NCBI GenBank assembly: GCA_902542925.1
Contig: CACBWF010000007.1
Location: 1 to 35,467, forward strand
Length of the DNA: 35,467 nt
Direction: 5' to 3'
Origin: an uncultured Alphaproteobacteria bacterium
GTDB taxonomy: Bacteria; Pseudomonadota; Alphaproteobacteria; Methylaequorales; Methylaequoraceae
A program made the translations under genes and the position numbers. Numbering within the stretch: the first letter of the stretch is position 1; each line of letters opens with the position of its first letter. The notes beneath the pieces are model-generated. The model was given only the letters and a program-made list of their open reading frames with translations, was not told where the DNA came from and did no database searches. Of the stretch, positions 24,423-32,929 are shown in pieces.

Positions 24423-25529
24423 ATGAAAGAGCTGATCTTTAAATTTAAAAATCTTCACTGGACATTAATTTCTTTGGTTTTTTTTATATCATTTGTTGGC
24501 ATTGTAATGATTTACAGTGCATCAAAAGCAGAGGGTTTGAATCCAACATATTCTCATATTTCAAAATTAATTTTAGGCATATTTATTATGTTTTCAGTAG
24601 CTATGATGAATATAAATTTATTTCAGAAATATGCTTATATTTTATATTTTGTGGGCTTATTTTTTTTAATATATGCAACCTTCTATGGATTTGTTGGAAA
24701 GGGAGCAAGAAGGTGGATAAATATTTTTGGAGTAAATGTTCAACCTTCAGAAATAATGAAAATTGTTTTAATACTTGCAATCGCAAAGTTTTTTGACGAA
24801 AAAAAAATTCAAACATTTAAAGAGCATTTATTTATTATTTTTCCAATTCTTCTAATTGTTCTACCATTTTTAATAATTCTCAAACAACCAGATCTCGGTA
24901 CAGGATTAATAATATTATCACTAGGTTTTGTAATATTTTTTATTGTTGGTGTTAATATTAAATTTTTTATTTTATGTTTCATAATTTTTTTAATTTCTAG
25001 CCCTATTCTCTGGAATACACTGCATCAATACCAAAAACAAAGATTGCTTACTTTTTTTGATCCATATAAAGATCCTCTTGGAACTGGATACCATATAATA
25101 CAATCTGAGATAGCAATTGGTTCAGGTGGTTTTTTTGGGAAAGGTTGGTTAAAGGGAACTCAGTCACATCTAGATTACTTACCTGAAAAAAAAACCGATT
25201 TTATATTTTCAATGCTAGGTGAAGAATTTGGATTTATGGGTACTATTTCTATAATAGGACTTTTTATTTTAGTTTGCCTAGTTGGTTACATAATTTCAAA
25301 CAATCCAGAGAAGGATTTCTTTTCAAAAGTTGTAGGGATTTCAATAATAACTAATTTTTTTCTTTCAGCTGCATTAAATATGGCAATGGTTATGGGATTA
25401 ACTCCAGTTGTTGGTATACCATTGCCGTTAGTATCTTTTGGAGGATCTTCTCTTGTAATGACTTTTTTGGGATTTGGTTTAATTTTATCTTCCGACTTAA
25501 GCCATAAAATCAATAAAACAAAATATTAA
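24423..25529 (+). CDS. rodA: Peptidoglycan glycosyltransferase RodA (SEDS family)
   Basis: Polymerises lipid II into glycan strands in the inner membrane together with PBP2. About ten membrane spans; SEDS landmarks include GARRWINIFGVNVQPSEIMK (about 94-113), the DPYKDPLGTGYHIIQSEIAIGSGG stretch (about 216-239, with the catalytic-region Asp) and the C-terminal PVVGIPLPLVSFGGSSL (about 330-346). 368 residues, normal. Starts immediately after the PBP2 stop. Convergent with the next gene, one base between the stops. Confidence 0.95.
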   Translation: MKELIFKFKNLHWTLISLVFFISFVGIVMIYSASKAEGLNPTYSHISKLILGIFIMFSVAMMNINLFQKYAYILYFVGLFFLIYATFYGFVGKGARRWINIFGVNVQPSEIMKIVLILAIAKFFDEKKIQTFKEHLFIIFPILLIVLPFLIILKQPDLGTGLIILSLGFVIFFIVGVNIKFFILCFIIFLISSPILWNTLHQYQKQRLLTFFDPYKDPLGTGYHIIQSEIAIGSGGFFGKGWLKGTQSHLDYLPEKKTDFIFSMLGEEFGFMGTISIIGLFILVCLVGYIISNNPEKDFFSKVVGISIITNFFLSAALNMAMVMGLTPVVGIPLPLVSFGGSSLVMTFLGFGLILSSDLSHKINKTKY

Positions 25530-25530
25530 A

Positions 25531-26532
25531 TTATTTAATATTTCCTTTTTCAGATAAAAAAATAGCAATTTTTTTTGTTTGATTAAAATTACTAAATATT
25601 ATTAGCATTACTACCAAAATTGGAACACTAAGAAACATACCTGCAATACCCCAAATTTTCCCAAAAATTCCAAGAGATATTATCATAATAATAGGGCTTA
25701 AATTAAGAGACTTGCCCATTAGTTTAGGTTCAATGAAGTTTCCAATTAAAAGTTGTACAAATATTAAAGAAACAATTGTTAATACAGAAATAGAAAAGTC
25801 TAATGATTGAACTATAGAAAAAATTACTGGTAAAACTATCGCTATTAATGAACCAATGAAAGGAATAAAATTTAACAAAAAAGAGAAAATACCGAATAAA
25901 ACTGCAAGATTATTAGACAGTGCTAAAAGAATAAAAAAGGTAAGAATTCCAGTAAAAAAACTTGTTAATATTTTGATTTCAAAATACTCATAGATTTGCT
26001 TATTTATTTTTTCTAATATTTTTTTTGTTGATTTATTAGAAGAAATTTTATCTAGTTTAATTTTAAAAAACTTTTCTTCAATGAGAAAAAAAATTAAATA
26101 AATTATTATCAATGATATATTTCCGGCTGCATTCGTAAAAAAGTTTAATGTATTCGATAGTATGCTTTTAAGATCTAGATTTTTAAAAAAATTATCTGTA
26201 GAAAATAGAGACGAATTCAATTCATATGTTTTAATAGTGCTAATAATTTCCTGAATATTTTTTTGATAAATATAAGTATCTGCAATTACTTTTGAAATAT
26301 CATTGTCCACCAATGCACCAATGAAATAAAAAAATAGAAATAAACCTAGGCACACAATAAAGAAGGACACATAATAATTTAATGAATATCCAAAAGCATT
26401 AATTGAAGAAATCTTATTACTTACTGATCTAAGTAAAATAAATATTAAAAAAGAAAATAAAAGAGGCAGGATTAAAAATTTACCAAGGTACAATAATAAA
26501 AAAATTAAAGGGATTATTAGATAATATTTCAT
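25531..26532 (-). CDS. AI-2E-family (PerM/YhhT-like) membrane permease
   Basis: Polytopic inner-membrane protein with seven or eight spans. The family-typical loop FIPFIGSLIAIVLPVIFSIV (about 223-242) and the end block GNFIEPKLMGKSLNLSPI (about 267-284), followed by GIAGMFLSVPILV, support the AI-2E transporter family. Members export varied small molecules or ions; the substrate cannot be read here. 333 residues, standard. It is the last gene of a run on the minus strand beginning with apt at 29632. Confidence 0.88.
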   Translation of the reverse strand: MKYYLIIPLIFLLLYLGKFLILPLLFSFLIFILLRSVSNKISSINAFGYSLNYYVSFFIVCLGLFLFFYFIGALVDNDISKVIADTYIYQKNIQEIISTIKTYELNSSLFSTDNFFKNLDLKSILSNTLNFFTNAAGNISLIIIYLIFFLIEEKFFKIKLDKISSNKSTKKILEKINKQIYEYFEIKILTSFFTGILTFFILLALSNNLAVLFGIFSFLLNFIPFIGSLIAIVLPVIFSIVQSLDFSISVLTIVSLIFVQLLIGNFIEPKLMGKSLNLSPIIMIISLGIFGKIWGIAGMFLSVPILVVMLIIFSNFNQTKKIAIFLSEKGNIK

Positions 26533-26534
26533 TA

Positions 26535-27248
26535 TTAAAATTTGTATTCATCTAGTACTTGGACCATTTTTGTTGTTCCAAATAAGTCAGTATCTGTTTC
26601 TTCAACTCTAATACTTTTAATTAAACCAATATTAGGAGCATACCATTCATTTGTTAAAATTTTTATTTTGATAGAGCCAATCTCTCTATCTATAAAATTT
26701 GTTTCCCCTAAACCTTTAATTTGAATACAATTTTTAAATTCACCCGCAGGAACTTTGACAATCTCATCAGTAGAGATAATCTGATTAGATATTTCAAAAT
26801 CAGTAATTGCTTTATAGTCAAAGTATGGATACCTTCTTAAAGTGAGGAAAGTTTTACTCATAGAATTCCAGCTACTACCTTTTTTTAGTGGGTATTTTAT
26901 TACAAATCTTTTATTTTTTTCAAAAATAATATTTTTATTTCCAGAGAATTGAACCCCAATTCTTGAGATTCCATTTTTAGACTTAGTATAAAAATAAATA
27001 CTATTATTTTCTCTTTGAATTGGGAATACAGTTATTTCTTCATTTGTTATTGAACTTGTAATCTTCTGTTTTTTTAAACCACTATTAATTTTTTTATAAA
27101 TTTTTTTCGTCTCAATTTCTGGTATTACATCTATTTGATAACTCCAGGATCTTTTTTCTCCTAATGGAAAATAATTTTTTTTTTCAGTGTTACACGAAGC
27201 TAAACACCCTAAAGAAAGCAAAATTAAAAAAATTTTTTTTTTTATCAT
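26535..27248 (-). CDS. Lipoprotein of unknown function (237 aa)
   Basis: A short signal peptide with lipobox LASC puts the lipidated Cys at residue 19 (MIKKKIFLILLSLGCLASC). The mature part begins NYFPLGEKRSWSYQ, a pattern of 'YFPLxxGxxWxY' seen in many outer-membrane-associated hypothetical proteins, and is beta-rich throughout, with a conserved-looking VPAGEFKNCIQIKG (about 163-176) and WYAPNIGLIKS (about 200-210). The gene overlaps its upstream neighbour by one base and sits 2 bases before the permease gene. It is probably exported with, or for, the membrane system encoded just upstream. Confidence 0.85.
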   Translation of the reverse strand: MIKKKIFLILLSLGCLASCNTEKKNYFPLGEKRSWSYQIDVIPEIETKKIYKKINSGLKKQKITSSITNEEITVFPIQRENNSIYFYTKSKNGISRIGVQFSGNKNIIFEKNKRFVIKYPLKKGSSWNSMSKTFLTLRRYPYFDYKAITDFEISNQIISTDEIVKVPAGEFKNCIQIKGLGETNFIDREIGSIKIKILTNEWYAPNIGLIKSIRVEETDTDLFGTTKMVQVLDEYKF

Positions 27249-27772
27249 TATTTTTCAGGTAGGAGCTGACTTGGCATATCAAAAAAATTTACTTTTATGC
27301 TATTACTTACAGCTTTTTTCTTTTCTAATATTTTTGCTACTATGCCCTCTTCATTATTATCATCGCTTATTTCACCCATCTGCGGTACTCCATTTTTGAT
27401 GTTAACTAAAGCTTTAGAAATTTTTTGGTGTATTTCTTTTGAGTATGGGATTTCAAGAGATCTAGGTGTGCTAAGACCAGATTTTTCATTCATATTAGTT
27501 ATCCAAATATAAATTGATCCTTCCGAATTTATTACAATATTTGGTTCATATATTTGCGCTGCTATCAACCTGAATCTATCCGGAAGTGAATCTTTTGTAG
27601 GCCAGCCAAGAAGGTCATTAAATGACTTATAAGTTGTGATATAAAAGAAAGTCAAAACTACAATCATTGTTGCTTTTAAAAACCAGTGAAAACTTGTTCT
27701 CATACTAAAAATAAGTAATAAGAATGCAAGAATTACGTACCCCAAAATTATTAATATTATAGTAGAATCCAT
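27248..27772 (-). CDS. Hypothetical membrane protein (174 aa) of the ExbB/ExbD-like cluster
   Basis: Unrecognised. Two N-terminal membrane helices (about 4-23 and 30-48) are followed by a soluble domain, probably periplasmic, with strands around PNIVINSEGSIYIWI (about 77-91) and a charged tail (DDNNEEGIVAKILEKKKA). Placed between the ExbD-like gene (33 bases away) and the lipoprotein gene (1-base overlap), so it probably belongs to the same complex. No residue pattern of a channel or enzyme is visible. Confidence 0.78.
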   Translation of the reverse strand: MDSTIILIILGYVILAFLLLIFSMRTSFHWFLKATMIVVLTFFYITTYKSFNDLLGWPTKDSLPDRFRLIAAQIYEPNIVINSEGSIYIWITNMNEKSGLSTPRSLEIPYSKEIHQKISKALVNIKNGVPQMGEISDDNNEEGIVAKILEKKKAVSNSIKVNFFDMPSQLLPEK

Positions 27773-27805
27773 TTTTTATTTTCCTTCCTTTGTTTCACAA
27801 TTAAT

Positions 27806-28402
27806 TTAAACATCAGGTACTAGTTTTTTATATAAATTACCTGTGACGGTTACAAGACCGTCTTGAGAAATTCTAAATCTAGTTGCAGTTTTCTCTTCAC
27901 CTTTGTTGGCTAAGTTGACTGTACCATAATAGATTACTTCAAGTTGTGGGTTAACCTTTTCAACTTTTACATTTACATCTATTGGTAATTTGGTTTTAGT
28001 AGCATAATAATGTACATTCACAATATATTCCCCAGGTATAACAGCACGTAACGTCACAACTTCTTGATTCAAAGGATTTTGAATTTCTTTTCCATTAACT
28101 AATATTGTGTCATTTAGTAACCCTCTATCATCTCTATCTAAATGAACGAACCCAGCCTCTGTACCTCTGAACCAAACAAGATCACCATTAGGACTTTGAA
28201 CATAAGTATCTATGTCATCAGGGCTATTATCTTCCCAACTTACTGTAATTATATATTCTGCTTTTGGATTTATCACTCCAGTTTTAGGTATTGGATTCAT
28301 AAAAATGATTGCCAAAAACATAAGTAATGTAAAAGCTAACAAAACATTAAATAATAAGTCTGTAAAAGGGTCAGTTTTTAATCTTCTTCCAGAGTATGCC
28401 AT
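27806..28402 (-). CDS. ExbD/TolR-like membrane protein with a periplasmic beta domain (198 aa)
   Basis: The N-terminus has one membrane helix (about 16-35, LLFNVLLAFTLLMFLAIIFM) preceded by DPFTD; Asp15 sits where ExbD, TolR and MotB carry the proton-handling Asp. After a short linker, the exported part is a beta domain with SWEDNSPDDIDTYVQSPNGD (about 55-74) and HLDRDDRG, similar to YfaP/DUF2135-type domains that recognise or bind via Asp-rich loops. No OmpA-like peptidoglycan-binding motif and no TolR-type C-terminus. It is coupled to the ExbB-like gene (1 base gap). Probably the stator partner of a small proton-driven unit; the load it moves is unknown. Confidence 0.8.
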   Translation of the reverse strand: MAYSGRRLKTDPFTDLLFNVLLAFTLLMFLAIIFMNPIPKTGVINPKAEYIITVSWEDNSPDDIDTYVQSPNGDLVWFRGTEAGFVHLDRDDRGLLNDTILVNGKEIQNPLNQEVVTLRAVIPGEYIVNVHYYATKTKLPIDVNVKVEKVNPQLEVIYYGTVNLANKGEEKTATRFRISQDGLVTVTGNLYKKLVPDV

Positions 28403-28403
28403 A

Positions 28404-29114
28404 TCACAAACTATTATCTAAACTTACTTCAGAAACTTGATTTAAAACTGAGAAAAGTTCTTCACAACCATTTTCTAAATTAAAATATTGAAGAGCAATT
28501 AATACACCAGTCACAAGCGCTGATAGTGTTGTGTATAGTGCCACACCCATACCACTTCCCATTGTGGTTAAAACACCTTGTAGTAAAGATACATCAAAAG
28601 TAGTTATATCAGATAAAGAGCCCAACATAATTATAAAACCAATAACAGTTCCAATTAAGCCAAGCTTGAGCATTATATCAGCACTAAACCAACCAAACTC
28701 AAAATAAGCATTCACTTTTTTAATATATATATCTAGTATTTGAGCACTTTCAGTATTTCCTTTTTTTTTTAGATTTATCAGATCTTTGAAATATTGCGAT
28801 ACGATCCCATCAGACATCTCTCCTTTGGAAGATAAAATTAAGTGATCATCAATTAGCCGAAGTTTAACATCATCTTTAAGCAGATTTTTTTTTATAATGT
28901 GAGCTTTATTCAACTCACAGGATACAAGAAATGTATAGAAACCACAATGCATTGATATTATGAAAAAAGCTGAAAAAATAATTGTTGTTATATAACTTCT
29001 ATCGGCTGATAAAAGATGCTGAATTATATTATTGTCATATAAGATATAGAAAAAGAAGAAAATTAAACTAAAGGTTAATAACCAATTTAAAAATAATTTG
29101 TGGTCTCTTGTCAT
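28404..29114 (-). CDS. MotA/TolQ/ExbB-family proton channel protein (236 aa)
   Basis: Inner-membrane channel-type protein. Two N-terminal spans (about 10-28 and 43-64) precede a cytoplasmic stretch, and the MotA/TolQ/ExbB core lies at about 147-216, with LGLIGTVIGFIIMLGSL and LTTMGSGMGVALYTTLSALV. This carries the Gly- and Thr-rich helix pair of the family. Its start overlaps the apt end by 4 bases, and the ExbD-like gene follows after 1 base. No TonB, Tol-Pal or flagellar genes are near, so this is not TolQR, ExbBD for a TonB system or MotAB in the ordinary sense. Confidence 0.88.
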   Translation of the reverse strand: MTRDHKLFLNWLLTFSLIFFFFYILYDNNIIQHLLSADRSYITTIIFSAFFIISMHCGFYTFLVSCELNKAHIIKKNLLKDDVKLRLIDDHLILSSKGEMSDGIVSQYFKDLINLKKKGNTESAQILDIYIKKVNAYFEFGWFSADIMLKLGLIGTVIGFIIMLGSLSDITTFDVSLLQGVLTTMGSGMGVALYTTLSALVTGVLIALQYFNLENGCEELFSVLNQVSEVSLDNSL

Positions 29115-29632
29115 GTTTCATATTTAATTAAAGATTCACATGGTGCTCTTACAACATCTCTGCCTTTTAAAAAACTAAGTTCAATTAAAGAAATAAAACA
29201 GACTACCTCTCCACCTGCTTTACTGATAAGTTTTTCAGCTGCACTTGCTGTTCCTCCAGTTGCGAGCAGGTCATCAACTAGAACAAATTTTCCTTTTGAA
29301 AGATCGGGGTTTATTTCCAATGAATCGGTTCCATACTCTAATTCATAATTAATCTCAATTTTTTTTTTTCCTGGAATCTTTCCTTTTTTCCTGATTAGCG
29401 TTATACCTTTTCTAAACCTCTCACCTAGCACTCCTCCAAATAAAAAACCTCTAGCATCAATTGCTGCAAATTTGTCAAAATTATACTTTTTTAATTTATT
29501 TTCAAACATATTTGTGGCTAATAGAAGAGCATCACTATTATTGATCAGGGGCAAAAAATCATAAAATAAAATTCCTTTTTTTGGATAATCAGGTATTTTA
29601 CCAATGCATTTTTCTAATACAGATACATTCAT
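29111..29632 (-). CDS. apt: Adenine phosphoribosyltransferase
   Basis: Salvages adenine to AMP using PRPP in the cytoplasm. The PRPP-binding motif FVLVDDLLATGGTASAAEKL (about 115-134) is exact for the family. The N-terminal IPDYPKKGILFYDFLPLI (about 14-31) and DARGFLFGGVLGERF (about 59-73) are also diagnostic. 173 residues, normal. It is the first gene of the minus-strand operon that continues into the ExbB/ExbD-like cluster. Confidence 0.96.
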   Translation of the reverse strand: MNVSVLEKCIGKIPDYPKKGILFYDFLPLINNSDALLLATNMFENKLKKYNFDKFAAIDARGFLFGGVLGERFRKGITLIRKKGKIPGKKKIEINYELEYGTDSLEINPDLSKGKFVLVDDLLATGGTASAAEKLISKAGGEVVCFISLIELSFLKGRDVVRAPCESLIKYET

Positions 29633-29726
29633 ACAAAATCAATTTTTAAAATCTTATTTAAGTGTTATAAAGTTTATATATAATTATTCTAATTACAACT
29701 TGAAAGTTTAATAAAGAAAAACATCT

Positions 29727-30287
29727 ATGTCTGAAAAAGAAAAACTCTTTAAATCTGTTTTTGATTATATAGAAATAAACGGATTTGCAAACTTCTCCTT
29801 AAATGAACTATCTAAGCAAAAAAATTTTAATAAACTCAAAATCGAAAAATATTTTATTTCAGAATACCAAATGATTGATGCTTTTATGAAAATGATAAAT
29901 GATAAAGTTTATAAAGAAATTTCTGACCCCAACATAGATAAAACATCCACTAAAGATACATTGTTTGAATTCATAATGATTAGATTCGACAAACTATCAC
30001 CTTACAAAAAAGGTTTAATAAAGATCTATGAACAAGTTAGAAAAAATCCTAGGTTATTAAATTTAATTTCCAAGAAGATTTATAATTTTATTCAAACAAT
30101 CTTCAATTTATCTGGAGCAAAAAAAAATTTTATTTTGGATAAATTAAGCATTAATTCACTTTTTCTAATTTACTTGTATGTCTTTAATACATGGATAAAG
30201 GATGACACTTCTGATATGAGTAAGACTATGTCAGACTTAGATTTATGTCTATCACGAGCTGAAATGGTAATGAAAAAAGTTAATTAA
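29727..30287 (+). CDS. COQ9/TetR-fold protein, probable ubiquinone biosynthesis factor
   Basis: 186 residues, helical throughout. The first ~45 residues have the TetR-like DNA-binding layout (KEKLFKSVFDYIEINGFANF, then LNELSKQKNFNKLKIEKYF). The C-terminal part ends with WIKDDTSDMSKTMSDLDLCL, the pattern of COQ9 proteins (W-x-D-x-S-x-D-x-x-x-T-x-x-x-L-D). COQ9 binds lipids and helps COQ7 hydroxylate the quinone ring in mitochondria and alphaproteobacteria. The neighbouring ABC1/UbiB-like and polyprenyl synthase genes support a quinone role. A plain TetR regulator remains possible. The 3' end overlaps that of the convergent next gene by 8 bases. Confidence 0.7.
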   Translation: MSEKEKLFKSVFDYIEINGFANFSLNELSKQKNFNKLKIEKYFISEYQMIDAFMKMINDKVYKEISDPNIDKTSTKDTLFEFIMIRFDKLSPYKKGLIKIYEQVRKNPRLLNLISKKIYNFIQTIFNLSGAKKNFILDKLSINSLFLIYLYVFNTWIKDDTSDMSKTMSDLDLCLSRAEMVMKKVN

Positions 30288-31614
30288 TTTTAGTAATCCC
30301 AAGTTGATTTAACAATTTCTTTTGAGAAATCTCAATTTTTTTAACGTTGAAATCTTCAATTAATGAATGAAATAATTCATACCAATTAATTTCGGCATTT
30401 AAATGAAGAAAGACTGACCCTAGTCCTATAGCAGCTCTATCCATAAAAACAAATTCTCTAGGTGGTTTTACACCGCCTATTTTTTTTAATTCTTTATGTA
30501 CTTTGGAAGCTGCCTCAGCTCCATATGCAGTAGAATTGGTTTCCTGCATTTTTCGAATTTTACTTTCAAGAAGTGGAGAATAAAGAAACTTAGCCCATAT
30601 ATTTAAAATATCAATTAATTCTTTGTTAATATTTTCAAATCCCCAAGTCTCATATGCATTTACGGCTAGTTCTTCATCATTATTTAGAATTGCAAAGTAC
30701 AAATCGATTACGCCTTTTACAAAAGATGGTTTAAAAACTCTAATACAGCCAAAATCTAATAAATTAATTCCAAAATCATCTCTAACAGAATAATTACCTA
30801 AATGAGGATCACCATGAATAATACCATAATTGTAAAATGGATAATACCAAGCCTTAAACATATTCAATGCTATTTTATTCCTTATTCTAGAAGGATTATC
30901 TTTGAATACCATTAACTTTTTTCCTTTTAACCATTCCATTGAAAGTAACTTTTTTGTTGATAAACTATCAAACACTTTTGGCACTTTAACTTCATTATGA
31001 TTCTCAAAAATTTTAGAATAAAGTAAAAGATTTTTCTTTTCTCTTTCGTAATCTAATTCTTCTCTCACCCTGTAAGATAATTCTTTTAAAATATTTGAAG
31101 TGTCAATGCTTGAATCTATTTGTCGATAAATTTTAAAAACTAGCTTGAGTTGATTTATATCAGCCTCAACAATAGATTCCATATCTGGATATTGAAGTTT
31201 ACAAGCAATATTTTGTCCTTTCATATTTAAAGCTTTATGCACTTGTCCAAGTGAAGCAGCTGCGAAGGGTTCTTTTTCGAATTTTTTAAACTTTTTTTCC
31301 CAGTTAAAACCCAGTTCAGATTTCATTCTTCTTTTTACAAAATTCCACCCCATCGGCGGTGCATTCGACTGAAGTTGAGATAAGGCATTAACATATTCAG
31401 GAGGAAGAAGGTCAGGTATTGTTGAAAGTAGTTGACCAATTTTCATCACAGGCCCTTTTAGCCCCCCCAATATTTCCGACAATTGATCTGCTGTTTGTTT
31501 ACCCTTGCTTTTGAATAATTTTGTACCTGCAAGCCTTAGTGCAAATGCACTTGCAGAACCACCAAGATTAGCGTATCTCTTTATTCTTTTTGTAAAACGA
31601 TTGTATTCTTCCAT
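30280..31614 (-). CDS. ABC1/UbiB-family atypical kinase-like protein
   Basis: Member of the ADCK/COQ8/UbiB family, ATPases that support ubiquinone biosynthesis and lipid handling. The KxGQ motif is present as KIGQLLS (about 57-63). The Ala-rich nucleotide loop AAASLGQVHKA (about 113-123), the substrate-like Lys in ACKLQYP (about 132-138), the catalytic loop HGDPHLGNY (about 265-273) and LLDFG (about 284-288) all follow the family plan. 444 residues, without the C-terminal membrane helices of enterobacterial UbiB, so closer to the ADCK3/COQ8-type short form. The 190-base gap between this gene and the next holds A/T-rich sequence with no gene I can support. Confidence 0.92.
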   Translation of the reverse strand: MEEYNRFTKRIKRYANLGGSASAFALRLAGTKLFKSKGKQTADQLSEILGGLKGPVMKIGQLLSTIPDLLPPEYVNALSQLQSNAPPMGWNFVKRRMKSELGFNWEKKFKKFEKEPFAAASLGQVHKALNMKGQNIACKLQYPDMESIVEADINQLKLVFKIYRQIDSSIDTSNILKELSYRVREELDYEREKKNLLLYSKIFENHNEVKVPKVFDSLSTKKLLSMEWLKGKKLMVFKDNPSRIRNKIALNMFKAWYYPFYNYGIIHGDPHLGNYSVRDDFGINLLDFGCIRVFKPSFVKGVIDLYFAILNNDEELAVNAYETWGFENINKELIDILNIWAKFLYSPLLESKIRKMQETNSTAYGAEAASKVHKELKKIGGVKPPREFVFMDRAAIGLGSVFLHLNAEINWYELFHSLIEDFNVKKIEISQKKLLNQLGITKIN

Positions 31615-31804
31615 TACATATATTTATACTAACTTAGATAATATTTAATATAAATTAAATGAAATACAAACCCAAACAGATAGTTATAAAGATAATTAAA
31701 TATTTTTTTGAAATAAATTCAAGTATTCTTACTGTGTAGTAAGCAGTTGGTGTGAAAACTTTAAATTTAAACATGTTAAAGAAATTGCAATTTTTGTTCC
31801 ATCT

Positions 31805-32821
31805 TTAGCTCTGTCTTTTAACTATTACTTCGCACATTTCTAAAAGTTTTTCTTTATCAGCGTTATTTTCAAATGGACTAAGAGAATCTCTCGCAATCAA
31901 AGAATAATGTTGTGCTTTAAGAAAACAATCTTCAATAACGTTATATTTACGAAGAATCTCTTTAGCTAAAATAAAATCATCAGAATTTTGATTCTGATTA
32001 TTAATTGTTCTTGCCCAAAATTCTTTTTCTTTTTTGTTTGACCTCTTATATGCTAAAATTACAGGGAGGGAAACTTTTCCTTCTCTAAAATCGTCTCCTG
32101 TATTTTTACCTAAAACTAAATCGTTTGAACAATAATCGAGTGTATCATCAGTTATTTGAAAAGCCATCCCAATATTTTTTCCGAAATCATTTAACGCTTG
32201 TTGTTTAGGATTATCAATTTTTGATATTATCCCGCTCACTGTACATGCTGCACAAAATAGTGAAGCCGTTTTAGCCTCAATTATTTTTAAGTAATTGGAT
32301 TCTGGGGTATCAATTTGATTACAAGATTCTAGTTGGAGAACTTCACCTTGGGAAATTTGCACTGATGCTTTAGAAATTATTTCCAAGCATTGATCCGATC
32401 CATCTTTTATCATTAGCCTAAATGCTTTACTCAATAAAAAATCACCAACTAATATGGAAGATTTATTATTCCAAACATAATTAGCACTGGCCTTACCCCT
32501 TCTTTTTTTACTATCATCAACCACATCGTCGTGAAGAAGTGTTGCCGTATGAATAAATTCAATACAAGCAGCAAGATTAACATGTCGGAGTCCATTATAT
32601 TGACAAAGCTTAGAAGTAGATAATGTAAGTAGTGGTCTTATTCTTTTTCCACCTGACGAAATAATGTATCCAGCTAATTGAGAAATAAGAGGAACACTAC
32701 TATTCATGTTTTCCATAATTACATTATTAACTTTTGCAAAGTCATCCTTTAACCAGGTAAGCATATCGTCCCAAAAATCTATTTTGTTTTTATTAGAGGA
32801 AAATATTTCAATTTTTTGCAT
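31805..32821 (-). CDS. ispB: Long-chain polyprenyl diphosphate synthase
   Basis: Trans-prenyltransferase that builds the quinone side chain. The first aspartate-rich motif is HDDVVDD (about 92-98), followed by RRGK; the second is FQITDDTLD (about 222-230). The conserved GGKRIRPLLTL (about 57-67) binds diphosphate. I place the start at ATG 32821 (MQKIEIF) rather than a TTG two codons upstream. About 338 residues. The small residue before the first motif (LLH, no bulky aromatic) suggests a long product such as octaprenyl or decaprenyl diphosphate. Divergent from glyQ. Confidence 0.93.
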   Translation of the reverse strand: MQKIEIFSSNKNKIDFWDDMLTWLKDDFAKVNNVIMENMNSSVPLISQLAGYIISSGGKRIRPLLTLSTSKLCQYNGLRHVNLAACIEFIHTATLLHDDVVDDSKKRRGKASANYVWNNKSSILVGDFLLSKAFRLMIKDGSDQCLEIISKASVQISQGEVLQLESCNQIDTPESNYLKIIEAKTASLFCAACTVSGIISKIDNPKQQALNDFGKNIGMAFQITDDTLDYCSNDLVLGKNTGDDFREGKVSLPVILAYKRSNKKEKEFWARTINNQNQNSDDFILAKEILRKYNVIEDCFLKAQHYSLIARDSLSPFENNADKEKLLEMCEVIVKRQS

Positions 32822-32929
32822 AGTCAAAAAAGAATTGTAACAAAGATTATATAATGTTTAAAATTTTAGAGATATTATGTATATTTATTTATAATTTGAA
32901 ATTTTCAATAGTGAATTAAAACATATTTT

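Noticed and set aside
27806-29114. ZorA/ZorB-type (Zorya) defence pair
   Set aside because: The single-span protein lacks an OmpA-like domain, no helicase or nuclease partner is present, and the operon sits among core genes after apt.
31615-31804. Possible small RNA between the ABC1-like and ispB genes
   Set aside because: The gap is A/T-rich, and I saw no GC-rich stem, terminator or conserved motif to support one.
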